Shown here in pieces: positions 9,105-17,167 of a stretch of DNA of 64,000 bases. Made by a program: the position numbers and the translations under genes. The stretch spans positions 62,001-126,000 of the forward strand of contig CAWAJR010000002.1 in assembly GCA_963782465.1 (NCBI GenBank), given 5' to 3'. Under the pieces are notes generated by a model that saw only the letters and a list, made by a program, of their open reading frames with translations, did not search any database and was not told where the DNA came from. Each line of letters begins with the position of its first letter. Within the stretch, counting starts at the first letter, position 1. The stretch comes from JAODBJ01 sp963782465. Its GTDB lineage: Bacteria > Actinomycetota > Acidimicrobiia > IMCC26256 > PALSA-610.

Positions 9105-9168
9105 GAGGTGGCGATGATAACGGCTATTACGCCCGCCGTCACGGGCGGGTACGGAACAATCACGGGCG
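9105..9168. promoter_or_regulatory. Divergent promoter region with inverted repeat (candidate TetR operator)
   Basis: The 64-base spacer between tetR and ilvA contains CCCGCC (9132-9137) and GGCGGG (9144-9149), a 6-bp inverted repeat with a 6-base gap. It also holds the minus-strand -10 TATCAT (9119-9114). The repeat lies just upstream of that -10, where a TetR dimer could control both directions. This is an inference without binding data. Confidence 0.4.
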
Positions 9169-10389
9169 ATGACAGCCACCGCCCTCCCGGTCAGCGCCGA
9201 CGACGTGGAACGAGCCGCGGCGCGCATCGGCGACGCGGTCGTCGAAACGCCGACCACCATCTCCCGCACGTTGTCGGAGATCACCGGCGCGACCGTGTGG
9301 CTGAAATTCGAGAACTTGCAGTTCACCGCGTCGTTCAAAGAGCGCGGCGCGTGCAACTTCCTCCTCCTGCTCGACGACGGCCAGCGCGCCCGCGGCGTCG
9401 TCGCCGCGTCAGCCGGCAACCACGCCCAAGGCGTCGCCTACCACGCCCGCCGGCTCGGGATCGCGGCGACCATCGTGATGCCCGAGCCCACGCCGTTCTC
9501 CAAAGTGTCGGCCACCGAACGACTCGGCGCGCGCATCGTCCTCGAAGGCGACGACTTCGACGGCGCGCTCGCCGCGGCACGACGCATCACACGCGACACC
9601 GGTGCGATCTTCGTTCCCGCCTTCGACGACGTCGCGGTCATCGCCGGGCAGGGCACGGTCGCACTCGAGATGCTCGCGGCCGCGCCCGACCTCGACGTGC
9701 TCGTCGTACCGGTCGGCGGCGGCGGCCTCATCTCCGGCATGGCGCTCGCCGCGAAACGCGTCCGGCCGTCGATCGAGGTGATCGGCGTGCAGGTCGAGGG
9801 CTACCCGGGCATGCTCGCCGCGCTCGGGCGCCACGCGCCCGGCCCGGGCGGCCCGACCATCGCCGAGGGGATCGCGGTCAGCGAACCGGGCCTCGTCACC
9901 CGTGAGATCGTGCGGACCACGGTCGACGATCTCGTCGTCGTGTCGGAGCAGGCGATCGAACAGGCGCTCGCACTCGCCCTCGAGATCGAGAAGGTCGTCG
10001 TCGAGGGCGCCGGCGCAGCGGGCCTCGCCGCCGTGCTCGAACACCGCGATCGTTTCCTCGGCCGGCGGGTCGGGATCGTGCTGTCGGGCGGCAACATCGA
10101 CCTGCGCGTGCTCGCGTCGGTGATCCTGCGAGCGCTGGCGCGCTCGGGACGGTTGGTGCGCCTCCGCATCGAGGTCGCCGATCGGCCCGGTGTGCTCGCC
10201 GCAGTCGCGCAGGCGATCGCCGATCTCGGCGGGAACATCGTCGACGTCGAGCACCGGCGCGACCTGCCCGGGGTCGCCTTGAAGAGCACCCTCCTCGAAG
10301 TGTCGGTCGAAACTCGCGACGCAGCGCACAGCGACCACCTGGTGCGGTCGCTCGAAACACAGGGCTACTCGGTCTCCCGGTTTGGGTAG
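9169..10389 (+). CDS. ilvA: Threonine ammonia-lyase (threonine dehydratase)
   Basis: A 406-residue PLP enzyme that deaminates threonine to 2-oxobutanoate, the first step toward isoleucine. It has the PLP lysine motif FTASFKERGA near residue 60, SAGNHAQGVAYHA, and the phosphate-binding loop VPVGGGGLISG. The C-terminal 80 residues are an ACT-type domain (VRLRIEVADRPGVLAAVAQ). Its length fits the medium-length form with one C-terminal ACT domain, which may be biosynthetic and isoleucine-sensitive or catabolic. Serine can also be a substrate in this family. Its stop codon TAG forms the first three bases of a TAGCGT -10 for the next gene. Confidence 0.92.
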   Translation: MTATALPVSADDVERAAARIGDAVVETPTTISRTLSEITGATVWLKFENLQFTASFKERGACNFLLLLDDGQRARGVVAASAGNHAQGVAYHARRLGIAATIVMPEPTPFSKVSATERLGARIVLEGDDFDGALAAARRITRDTGAIFVPAFDDVAVIAGQGTVALEMLAAAPDLDVLVVPVGGGGLISGMALAAKRVRPSIEVIGVQVEGYPGMLAALGRHAPGPGGPTIAEGIAVSEPGLVTREIVRTTVDDLVVVSEQAIEQALALALEIEKVVVEGAGAAGLAAVLEHRDRFLGRRVGIVLSGGNIDLRVLASVILRALARSGRLVRLRIEVADRPGVLAAVAQAIADLGGNIVDVEHRRDLPGVALKSTLLEVSVETRDAAHSDHLVRSLETQGYSVSRFG

Positions 10390-10392
10390 CGT
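10387..10392 (+). promoter_or_regulatory. TAGCGT -10 element overlapping the ilvA stop codon
   Basis: TAGCGT is 7 bases before GTG 10400. Its first three bases are the ilvA stop. This supports GTG 10400 as a leaderless start for the downstream gene. Confidence 0.45.
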
Positions 10393-10399
10393 CGCGTCA

Positions 10400-10873
10400 G
10401 TGGGATTCACGCGAGACGAAGTCGACGAAGCCTTCGCCGTCTACCAACGTCACACGCTGGCCGGGAACTGGAGCGCGTGGGCCGACCTCTTCGTCGAGGA
10501 AGCCGTCTACCTCGAGCACGAGTACGGCACCTTCTACGGCCGCGAGGCGATCCGCGCCTGGATCCTCGAAACGATGGCCCAGGCGGGCGGGATGACGTTC
10601 CCCGTCGAGTGGCACATGATCGACGGCGACCGCGTCGTCTGGTACTGCTGGAACCAGTTCCCGGCACTGCCCGGCCACGCTTCCACCGATTTCCAGTTCG
10701 CGACGATCAGCATCCTTCGCTACGCCGGGAACGGGAAATGGGCTTCGCAAGAAGACATCTACAACGCGAAGGAAGCCGAGAGCGTGCTCACCGAATACGT
10801 GGCGGCCGCCGCGGCCGCCGGCGTCGACCTCGGTGGTGATCTGCAAGCGCTGCTCGACCGCGACGAAGCGTGA
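10400..10873 (+). CDS. SnoaL/NTF2-like protein
   Basis: A 157-residue protein with a cone-shaped NTF2-like fold: RDEVDEAFAVYQRHTLAGNWSAWADLF at the N-terminus, then YGREAIRAWILETM and a beta-rich half. Such proteins are small hydrolases, isomerases or ligand-binding proteins, and no family-specific catalytic residues can be named. It is the middle gene of a plus-strand run from ilvA to the GNAT gene. GTG 10400 is favoured over TTG 10382 because of the TAGCGT seven bases upstream. Confidence 0.8.
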   Translation: MGFTRDEVDEAFAVYQRHTLAGNWSAWADLFVEEAVYLEHEYGTFYGREAIRAWILETMAQAGGMTFPVEWHMIDGDRVVWYCWNQFPALPGHASTDFQFATISILRYAGNGKWASQEDIYNAKEAESVLTEYVAAAAAAGVDLGGDLQALLDRDEA

Positions 10874-10880
10874 GCAGGCG

Positions 10881-11375
10881 GTGAGCGATATCACGGTGCG
10901 CGCCGCGCGCGCCGACGAGTACGAACGCATCGGCCGGCTCACGCTCGACGCCTACAAGGGTCTCGAACGTGACCATCTCTGGGGCGGCTACGACACCGAG
11001 ATCCTCGACGTCGCGACCCGCGCCGCGACGACCGAGATCCTCGTCGCGGTCGACGCCGACGACACCGTGCTCGGCGCGTGCACGTTCGTCACCGACCCGA
11101 ACTCGCCGTGGATCGAATGGGCCGAGCCCGACGAAGTGCAGTTGCGATTGTTGGCCGTCGACCCGTCGGCCCGGTCGCGAGGTATCGGCCAGGCGCTCGT
11201 CGAAGCGTGCATGCAGCGCGCCCGCGAACTGGGCCGTCCACTCCTCCTGCACACCACGCCCTACATGCCGGCGGCGCAACGTCTCTACGCGCGACTCGGC
11301 TTCGAACGGCGCGAAGACCGCGACGTGCACGAGTTCGAACAGTTCCCGTTCCTCGCATACCGTTACGAACCCTGA
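10881..11375 (+). CDS. GNAT-family N-acetyltransferase
   Basis: A 164-residue acetyl-CoA-dependent acyltransferase. The acetyl-CoA loop (motif A) is visible as LRLLAVDPSARSRGIGQALVEA, with the R/Q-x-x-G-x-G/A pattern RSRGIG, followed by AAQRLYARLGFER (motif B). The acceptor is unknown. GTG 10881 lies 7 bases after the SnoaL-like stop codon, so it is probably in the same operon. It is convergent with a VOC gene. Confidence 0.9.
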   Translation: MSDITVRAARADEYERIGRLTLDAYKGLERDHLWGGYDTEILDVATRAATTEILVAVDADDTVLGACTFVTDPNSPWIEWAEPDEVQLRLLAVDPSARSRGIGQALVEACMQRARELGRPLLLHTTPYMPAAQRLYARLGFERREDRDVHEFEQFPFLAYRYEP

Positions 11376-11395
11376 CCGCCTCGGCGGTGTTGGGC

Positions 11396-11743
11396 TCAGT
11401 CGGGTTGGTTGAGCTCGAGGAAGTTGCCGAACGGGTCGTGCAGGAACGCCTGCTGCCCGGCACCCGGGATGTGGTCGCTGCGGAACACCTCGACGCCGAG
11501 CGCGCGCAGGTCGTCGACCGCGGCATCGACGTCGTCGACGCGGAACGCGAAATGGTTCGCTTTCGGCGCCGGCTGGTCGGCTTGCATCAGGTGCACCTGC
11601 TGGCCGCCGGCGTCGAGCCAGTAGCCCGGGCCGAGATCGGGTCGCGGTAGCTGCTCCAGGCCGAGCACGTCGCGGTAGAACGCGAGCCCCGCCTCGGCGT
11701 CGGGAACGCAGATCGCCACGTGGTGCACACCGCTCGGTTTCAC
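11396..11743 (-). CDS. VOC (glyoxalase/bleomycin-resistance) protein
   Basis: A 115-residue single vicinal-oxygen-chelate unit: GVHHVAICVPDAEAGLAFYRDVLGL, then ANHFAFRVDDVDAAVDDL and FLHDPFGNFLELNQ. The metal-ligand positions (His in HHVA, His in VHLMQ, Glu in FLEL) are present, so a divalent-metal enzyme or a resistance protein is possible. The GTG start at 11743 is only 33 bases from the start chosen for the divergent DUF2961 gene (9 bases from its alternative ATG 11753). Confidence 0.85.
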   Translation of the reverse strand: MKPSGVHHVAICVPDAEAGLAFYRDVLGLEQLPRPDLGPGYWLDAGGQQVHLMQADQPAPKANHFAFRVDDVDAAVDDLRALGVEVFRSDHIPGAGQQAFLHDPFGNFLELNQPD

Positions 11744-11776
11744 GCTTCCATCATGGCGCGTACGCTCCCGCAGCGC

Positions 11777-12949
11777 ATGTGGAACGACCCGTCGCGGATC
11801 GACCTCGGGCTCGACAGCCGGGCCGTCACCTTCGAGAACCCGACCGGTGAACGCGGCGCGGGCGGCCAGTCGCGAGACGGTCGCAAGGGTGCGCCGATGC
11901 GGATCATCTTCGCCGGGGAACGGGTCGTGCTGGCCGACCTCACCGGCGCCGGGACGGTGCGCCACTTCTGGTGCACGTTCCCGCCCGCGCCGCCCGAAGT
12001 GATGCGGGCCCTGCTCCTCGAAGTGTTCTACGACGGGAACGACCGGCCGAGCATCTCGGTGCCGCTGCTCGACTTCTTCGCGCTCCCCCACGGCCGGCCG
12101 GTCGCGTACACGTCGGCGCTGACGAGCGCGCAGGAAGGCCGCGGCTTCAACGCGTACTTCCCGATGCCGTTTCGCGACGGGCTACGTGTCGAAGTCGTGA
12201 ACGGGTCGGCCGTCGCGCAGTTCTTCTACTTCCAACTCGACTACACGAAGCAGGAAACGATCGCGGCCGACGCCGGGTTCCTGCACGCGACGTTCCGGCG
12301 CGAGAACCCGACGACCATGCGCGACGACTTCACGATCGTCGACGGCCTGCGTGGTCCCGGCCGGTTCCTCGGTTGCGCGATCGGGGTGCGACCGATCGAC
12401 GGCGGGCAGTGGTACGGCGAAGGCGAGGTGAAGGTGTACCGCGACGGCGACACGCGCTTTCCGACCATCTGCGGCACCGGCCTCGAGGACTACGCGGGGA
12501 GCGCGTGGGGCATGGGCGCGCACGCAGCGCTCTACGGGGGCGCGCCGCTCGACGTACGCGCCCCCGGTACCGGCGGCGAGAGCGTCGGCGGCATTCCCGA
12601 CTTCGTCGGCTTCTACCGCTGGCACGTGCCCGACCCGATCGTGTTCACCGACGCCCTGAGGGTCACGATCCAGCAGATCGGCATGCACGTGTTCTTCGAC
12701 GGCCAGGACGCGGAGATGGACGCGTCGCTCCGCGCCAACCCGCCCGCCGGCACCGGCTGGTTGCGCAACCCGCGGCCCGGCGTGCTCGGCTTCGGTATCT
12801 GCGAGCGGGTCGACGACTACTGCGCGGCCGCCTTCGTGTACTGCCGCGACGCGCAACCCGTACCACCCGTCGATCTCGCGGCGGCGATCGTCGACATCGA
12901 ACGCAAGCCCTACGAGCCGGCACTGGCCTTCGAGCGCGGGTTCTTCTGA
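11777..12949 (+). CDS. DUF2961 (GH172-type) protein
   Basis: A 390-residue DUF2961 protein, the family that gave rise to GH172 (fructofuranosidases and D-arabinofuranosidases). Recognisable segments are AGERVVLADLTGAGTVRHFWCTF, the conserved acidic LEDYAGSAWGMG and the glycine-rich GESVGGIPDFVGFYRWHV. It has no signal peptide and may act on an intracellular or cell-wall-derived furanoside; family members work as ring oligomers. ATG 11777 is chosen because TACGCT (11761-11766) lies 10 bases upstream. ATG 11753 would put that -10 inside the gene. Substrate cannot be read; D-arabinan from actinobacterial walls is one candidate. Confidence 0.8.
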   Translation: MWNDPSRIDLGLDSRAVTFENPTGERGAGGQSRDGRKGAPMRIIFAGERVVLADLTGAGTVRHFWCTFPPAPPEVMRALLLEVFYDGNDRPSISVPLLDFFALPHGRPVAYTSALTSAQEGRGFNAYFPMPFRDGLRVEVVNGSAVAQFFYFQLDYTKQETIAADAGFLHATFRRENPTTMRDDFTIVDGLRGPGRFLGCAIGVRPIDGGQWYGEGEVKVYRDGDTRFPTICGTGLEDYAGSAWGMGAHAALYGGAPLDVRAPGTGGESVGGIPDFVGFYRWHVPDPIVFTDALRVTIQQIGMHVFFDGQDAEMDASLRANPPAGTGWLRNPRPGVLGFGICERVDDYCAAAFVYCRDAQPVPPVDLAAAIVDIERKPYEPALAFERGFF

Positions 12950-13035
12950 GCCCGTCCCGAGCGGCACCCGTGGCCGCGCTCCCGGTAGGTTTCCGCTCGC
13001 ACTGGCACTGCTTCGACGGGTGACGGAGGGACTTC

Positions 13036-13932
13036 GTGGGTTATCTCGACGGCAAGGTGATCGCAGTCACGGGCGCAGGTCGTGGCATCGGACGGGCGGT
13101 CGCCATGGCGTGCGCCGCGGCGGGCGCCGCCGTCGTCGTCAACGACTACGGCGTGAGCGTCGACGGCAGCGACCCCACGAGCGAGGTCGCCAACGAAGTC
13201 GTGAAGGAGATCGTCGCCGCCGGCGGCCAGGCGGTCGCGAACGCCAGCAGCGTGACCACGATGGACGGCGGCGCCTCGATCGTGCAGAGCGGCATCGACA
13301 CGTTCGGCCACATCGACGGTGTCGTGTGCGTCGCGGGGATCCTGCGCGAACGGATGCTGTTCAACATGAGCGAAGACGAGTGGGACCCGGTCATCGAGAC
13401 CCACCTGAAGGGCACCTTCACCGTGTTCCGTGCCGCGGCCGCGGTGTTCCGCCAGCAGAAGAGCGGCACGTTCATCGGGTTCACGTCGGGCGCGTTCGCG
13501 GCGAGCGTCGCGCAGGCGAACTACTCGGCGGCGAAGGGCGGCATCGTGTCGCTCGTGCGTTCCGCGGCCGCGGGGATGAACAAGTACGGCGTCACGGCGA
13601 ACTGCATCGCGCCGGTGGCGAAGAGCCGCATGTCGGGCGCAGTGCCGTTCGGGTTGGAGATGGGCGAGCCCGAAGACGTCGCACCGATGGTCGTGTTCCT
13701 CCTCTCCGACGCGGCGCGTGAAGTGACCGGCCAGGTGTACACGGTGAACGGCGGTCGGATCGCGGTGTGGAACCAGCCCACCGAAGTGCGCGAGATGCGC
13801 AAGGACGGCCGTTGGGCACCCGAGGAGATCGCAACGCGCTTCGCCGAGGTCGGCCAGGAACCGATGCCCATCCTCGACCGCCTCAAGGCGATGGAAGCCG
13901 CCGCCAAGAGCGGCGACAAGCCCAACCAGTAG
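13036..13932 (+). CDS. SDR-family oxidoreductase
   Basis: A 298-residue short-chain dehydrogenase: TGAGRGIGRAVA at the N-terminus, VVVNDYGVSVDG after strand 2, a CVAGILRERM segment in place of the usual NNAG, and YSAAKGG (catalytic Tyr and Lys). It resembles the MFE-2-like SDR at 2496-3392 in length and the C-terminal tail, so a (3R)-hydroxyacyl-CoA or steroid substrate is plausible. GTG 13036 follows GGAGGG at 13025-13030. It is a single-gene plus-strand unit ending in a strong palindrome. Confidence 0.88.
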   Translation: MGYLDGKVIAVTGAGRGIGRAVAMACAAAGAAVVVNDYGVSVDGSDPTSEVANEVVKEIVAAGGQAVANASSVTTMDGGASIVQSGIDTFGHIDGVVCVAGILRERMLFNMSEDEWDPVIETHLKGTFTVFRAAAAVFRQQKSGTFIGFTSGAFAASVAQANYSAAKGGIVSLVRSAAAGMNKYGVTANCIAPVAKSRMSGAVPFGLEMGEPEDVAPMVVFLLSDAAREVTGQVYTVNGGRIAVWNQPTEVREMRKDGRWAPEEIATRFAEVGQEPMPILDRLKAMEAAAKSGDKPNQ

Positions 13933-13937
13933 ACCTT

Positions 13938-13981
13938 GTTTGCAGCCCGGAGCGCGCTCAGGCGCGCCCTGGGCTGCAAAC
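13938..13981. terminator. Long palindrome between convergent genes
   Basis: An 11-bp perfect inverted repeat (13938-13948 with 13971-13981, arm GTTTGCAGCCC) encloses a GC-rich core with its own partial dyad (GCGCGCTCAGGCGCGC). It lies between the SDR stop and the DUF559 stop, and the DUF559 C-terminus (CSPGRA) is encoded inside it. It probably terminates both transcripts. The arm shares TTTGCAGC with the hairpin at 15041. Confidence 0.65.
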
Positions 13982-14965
13982 ACGTCGTTCCTGCCACGCG
14001 GCGAAGGTAAGGGGCGATGCGGGTTCGGGAGGTGCGTCGAGCCCCAGTGCCTGCGCCACCGTCGCCGCGATCTGCCAGTCGGTGAACGCCGACGTGAACG
14101 CCAGGAGCGTGTAACCCGCGAGGGTCACGTCGTTGCCGCGTACCCGGTCGCGATCGAACTGCGCACGGCGGCCGTGGGTGTCGAACCCGTCGGCTTCGAT
14201 CGCGATCATCGGGTCCTCGTAACTCATGTCGAGGCGGTACCGGCGGCCGGCGACGGTCACCCGGCGCTGGCAGCGAGGCAATGGCAGGCCGAACCGGCCG
14301 ATCGCCTCGAACACGAAGTCTTCGAGGACGCTCTCGCGTTCGTGACCGGCCGGCGTACAGGCCGCGAGGACCGCGCCGACCTTCTTCGGGCTGCGGCCGG
14401 GAGCACGCCCGAGACGCCGAATGCATCCCTCGATGCGGCCGAGTGACGTGACCCGTCGTCGCAACGCATCCTCCGTGAGGTCTCGCAACGCGCCCGCATC
14501 GAGCCGACCCGACAGGTCGACGATCGTGCGCTCGACCGAACCGACGCAAACGCCGAACGACGTTGTGATGTCGGACTCGCCGAGGAGACCGGAGCGGTGC
14601 AGCCACACGCCGGCGGAATCGCCGAATCGACCCAATGGGACCGTGACCTCCAGCTCCCCGTCGCTGTCGGGAGGGAGCGGCAGGCCGTGCAGCCATGCCG
14701 CCGTCGAATGCGACGCGAACGCGTTTCGCCCGAACGCCAGCACCGCGCCCATGACGTAACGGAGGCGCGAATCGGCAACGCCCGGAAGGCCGTAAACGCA
14801 CGGAGCGCGGTGCAACAGAAGACGTCCCGCCGCGATCCGACTTCGCAACGCCCGGGACGACAAGCCGCAGGAACGTGCCTGTTCCCAGGTGACGAGTTGA
14901 TGCTGCGCGCCCGCCAGCGCGTACAGGCGTTCGTCGGGCGTGCCCGTGGCCCGATCGTCGCTCAT
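13958..14965 (-). CDS. AbiEi-like / DUF559 endonuclease-fold protein (copy 1)
   Basis: A 335-residue two-part protein. Residues of about 10-80 form a winged-helix/AbiEi-antitoxin-like region (VTWEQARSCGLSSRALRSRIAAGRL) followed by a middle region ending ERTIVDLSGR. The C-terminal third is DUF559, a Vsr-like PD-(D/E)XK fold: ESVLEDF, GLPLP, RLDMSY, then IEADGFDTHGRRAQFDRDR with Asp and Glu at the expected catalytic positions. No partner toxin is adjacent. ATG 14965 follows GAGGGGAG. A DNA-damage-type promoter lies 46 bases upstream, and both ends of the gene are marked by palindromes. Function is unknown. It could be a DNA-repair nickase-like enzyme, an orphan antitoxin fused to a nuclease, or a selfish element. 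Confidence 0.8.
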   Translation of the reverse strand: MSDDRATGTPDERLYALAGAQHQLVTWEQARSCGLSSRALRSRIAAGRLLLHRAPCVYGLPGVADSRLRYVMGAVLAFGRNAFASHSTAAWLHGLPLPPDSDGELEVTVPLGRFGDSAGVWLHRSGLLGESDITTSFGVCVGSVERTIVDLSGRLDAGALRDLTEDALRRRVTSLGRIEGCIRRLGRAPGRSPKKVGAVLAACTPAGHERESVLEDFVFEAIGRFGLPLPRCQRRVTVAGRRYRLDMSYEDPMIAIEADGFDTHGRRAQFDRDRVRGNDVTLAGYTLLAFTSAFTDWQIAATVAQALGLDAPPEPASPLTFAAWQERRVCSPGRA

Positions 14966-15010
14966 CTGCTCCCCTCTCGCCCGCCCGAACACGAGGGGGA
15001 AGACCACCCC

Positions 15011-15033
15011 ACCGTACGCGAGGGGTACGACAA
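15011..15033 (-). promoter_or_regulatory. PafBC-type (RecA-NDp) promoter upstream of DUF559 copy 1
   Basis: On the minus strand, TTGTCGTAC (15033-15025), 8 bases, then TACGGT (15016-15011). The mycobacterial LexA-independent damage promoter is TTGTCRGTG-N8-TANNNT; spacing and -10 match, and the -35 matches at TTGTCG and T. The same TTGTCGTACCCC occurs upstream of comF at 41375. Confidence 0.55.
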
Positions 15034-15040
15034 CCCCTCT

Positions 15041-15080
15041 TTGCAGCTGGGAACGCGCCTTACGGCGCTCCCAGCTGCAA
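15041..15080. terminator. Hairpin after the amino-acid dehydrogenase gene
   Basis: A 12-bp perfect inverted repeat (TTGCAGCTGGGA at 15041-15052 with its complement at 15069-15080) holds an inner GCGCC/GGCGC dyad. It begins directly after the stop of the minus-strand dehydrogenase gene, and the DUF559 promoter lies on its other side. Confidence 0.65.
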
Positions 15081-16152
15081 TCAGGGGGTGGCGCGCGCGA
15101 TGCGGTGACGGGCGAGGGCTTCGGCGGCGCGGCCGGTGGGGATGGCCTGCTCCTTCGCCGTCGCCAGCACGCGCGCGGTCGTCGCTTCGATCTTGGCCAC
15201 CGCGGCGAGCGCACGGTCAAGCGAGTAACCGCCGGATGCATGCTCTTCCGCGATGTTGATGATGCCGCCCGCGTTCACCACGAAGTCGGGCGCGTACACG
15301 ATCCCCCGCGCGAACAGCGCGTCGTCGGCGGCGGCGTCGAGCAGTTGGTTGTTGGCGGCACCGCACACCGCCGCGCACCGCAACCGCGCCACGGTTTCGC
15401 GAGTCAGCGCGCCACCGAGCGCGCACGGGGCGAGGATGTCGCACGGCGCGTCGAGCGCGTGATCGGAGTCGAGCACCTCGACACCCAGCGCGGTGGCGCG
15501 AACCCGGTCGACGTCGGCCACCGCGACCGACGCCCCTTCGTCCACCAGCAACGGCACCAGGTGCGCGCCCACGTGCCCAGCCCCCTGCACCACCACCCGC
15601 CGCCCACGAAGCGACCGCGTCCCCCATATCGCGTCGGCGACCGCGTGCATCGCGTGCACCACGCCGACGGCAGTCACCGGCGACGGGTCGCCCGAACCAC
15701 CGTGCTCGACCGCGACACCCGTCACCCACTTCGTTTCGAGCGCGATGCCGTCCATGTCGGCCTGGGTCGCGTTCACGTCTTCCGCCGCGAGGTAGCGCCC
15801 GCCGAGTCGGTTCACCGCGCGGCCGAGCGCGGCGCAGGAACGCCTCCGAGCGCGGCGCTCGCGGGTCGTCGAGCATCACGACGGCCTTGCCACCACCCTG
15901 GTCGAGCCCGGCCATCGACGCCTTCAGGCTCATCGCCTCCGACAGCCGCAGCACGTCGAGCAGCGCGTCACGCTCGCTCGGGTACCGCTGGAAGCGAACC
16001 CCTCCGAGCGAGGGCCCGAGCACCGTCGAGTGGATCGCGATGATCCCCCGCAGCCCCACCGCGGCATCGGCGAAGAACACGACCTGCTCGTGGCCCCGTG
16101 CCGCGATCAGCTCGGTGATGTCGGGCGAGCGTTCGTCGTCGGCGCCGGCCAT
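15081..16152 (-). pseudogene. Glu/Leu/Phe/Val dehydrogenase, one-base frameshift
   Basis: The N-terminal part in one frame (LGPSLGGVRFQRYPSERDAL, MSLKASMAGLDQGGGKAVVM with catalytic Lys) and the C-terminal part in another (GRYLAAEDVNATQADMDGI, the Rossmann motif VVQGAGHVGAHL, and DFVVNAGGIINIAEE) together make a complete enzyme of about 356 residues. One extra base near 15832 separates them. The family oxidatively deaminates an L-amino acid with NAD(P); the length and VNAGG motif fit leucine or phenylalanine dehydrogenase. It starts at ATG 16152, seven bases after TACGCT, sharing a symmetric promoter with the epimerase. The break is probably a consensus error because both halves are intact. 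Confidence 0.82.
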
Positions 16153-16159
16153 GGATCGC

Positions 16160-16169
16160 AGCGTACGCT
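16160..16169. promoter_or_regulatory. Symmetric bidirectional -10 element
   Basis: AGCGTACGCT is a perfect palindrome. Read on the plus strand it gives TACGCT (16164-16169) 7 bases before GTG 16177. Read on the minus strand it gives TACGCT (16165-16160) 7 bases before ATG 16152. Both divergent genes therefore appear to have leaderless mRNAs initiated from one overlapping element. Confidence 0.65.
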
Positions 16170-16176
16170 CGCCGTT

Positions 16177-17103
16177 GTGGCGGCGATCCGGCTGACGACC
16201 TGGCGCGGCGAGGCGGCGGTGACGCTTTCGGCCGGTGAACTCGAAGCGACCTTCCTGCCCGGCGTGTCGATGCTCGGCGTTTCGTTCGTCCACCGCGGCG
16301 ACGAGATGCTCGCGCCCGTCGGATCGCTTGCGCACTACCGCGCCGGCCACGCGGTCGGCATCCCGCTGCTGCACCCGTGGGCGAACCGCCTCTCGATGCA
16401 CGACTACCGCGTCGGTCGCGTGCACGTCGCCGTGCCGCGCACCGCACCCGTCGACCCGAACGGGCTGCCGATCCACGGCACCGTGCACGGCCAGCCGTTC
16501 GACGTGCTCGCGTTGCGCACCGCTCGCGGGAGCGCGCAATGCTCCGCCCGCCTCGACGCGTCGCGCAACGAGGTGATCATGGCATCGTTCCCGTTCCCCC
16601 ATGTGCTCGACGTCGACGCGAGCCTGAGCACGACGGAACTGCGCATCACCACGACGCTGCGCGCGACCGGGCGGCGCGCGGTGCCCGCATCGTTCGGTTG
16701 GCACCCCTACTTCCAGCTGCCGGGCACGCCACGAAGCCGGTGGCGGCTCCGGCTCCCGGCCCGCCGGCGCGCCCGGCTCGACGTGCGGCAGATCCCCACC
16801 GGTGGGTTCGACGCCGAGGCCGCCGAGGACGCGCCCGTCGGTCGCCGGACGTTCGACGATCACTACACCCTCGGCCGCGACCACCGGTTCGCGATCACGA
16901 CCGACCGGCGCCGTCTCACGCTTCGCTTCGGGCCGGGCTACGACTTCGCGCAGGTCTACGTACCGGCCGGCAAGCCCTTCGCCGCGATCGAACCGATGGT
17001 CGCGCCCGTGAACGCGCTCGTGGAGCGCACCGCACCCCTCGTCGCCCCGGGCACGAGCTACCGCGCGACCTGGCGCGCCGCCGTCACCACCGGTACGCAC
17101 TGA
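16177..17103 (+). CDS. Aldose 1-epimerase (mutarotase) family protein
   Basis: A 308-residue galactose-mutarotase-like beta-sandwich enzyme that interconverts sugar anomers. Visible elements are HPWANRLSMHDYRVG, IHGTVHG (a catalytic-type His), SFGWHPYFQLPG (second catalytic His) and AIEPMVAPVNAL with the general-base Glu. No signal peptide is seen. GTG 16177 is set by the TACGCT seven bases upstream. The sugar substrate is not determined. Its divergent partner is the amino-acid dehydrogenase; no metabolic link is obvious. Confidence 0.88.
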   Translation: MAAIRLTTWRGEAAVTLSAGELEATFLPGVSMLGVSFVHRGDEMLAPVGSLAHYRAGHAVGIPLLHPWANRLSMHDYRVGRVHVAVPRTAPVDPNGLPIHGTVHGQPFDVLALRTARGSAQCSARLDASRNEVIMASFPFPHVLDVDASLSTTELRITTTLRATGRRAVPASFGWHPYFQLPGTPRSRWRLRLPARRRARLDVRQIPTGGFDAEAAEDAPVGRRTFDDHYTLGRDHRFAITTDRRRLTLRFGPGYDFAQVYVPAGKPFAAIEPMVAPVNALVERTAPLVAPGTSYRATWRAAVTTGTH

Positions 17104-17150
17104 CCATCGGTCGCAGGGCGACGTCTCACGTCGACTGACGACCAATGGTC
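17102..17150. terminator. Cruciform-like hairpin between convergent genes
   Basis: The arms GACCATCGGTCG (17102-17113) and CGACCAATGGTC (17139-17150) pair at 11 of 12 positions. Inside is a second dyad CGACGT/ACGTCG around CTC. It lies between the epimerase and DinB stop codons and has no T tract. Confidence 0.55.
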
Positions 17151-17167
17151 CAAGCGCACGGTGGCGG

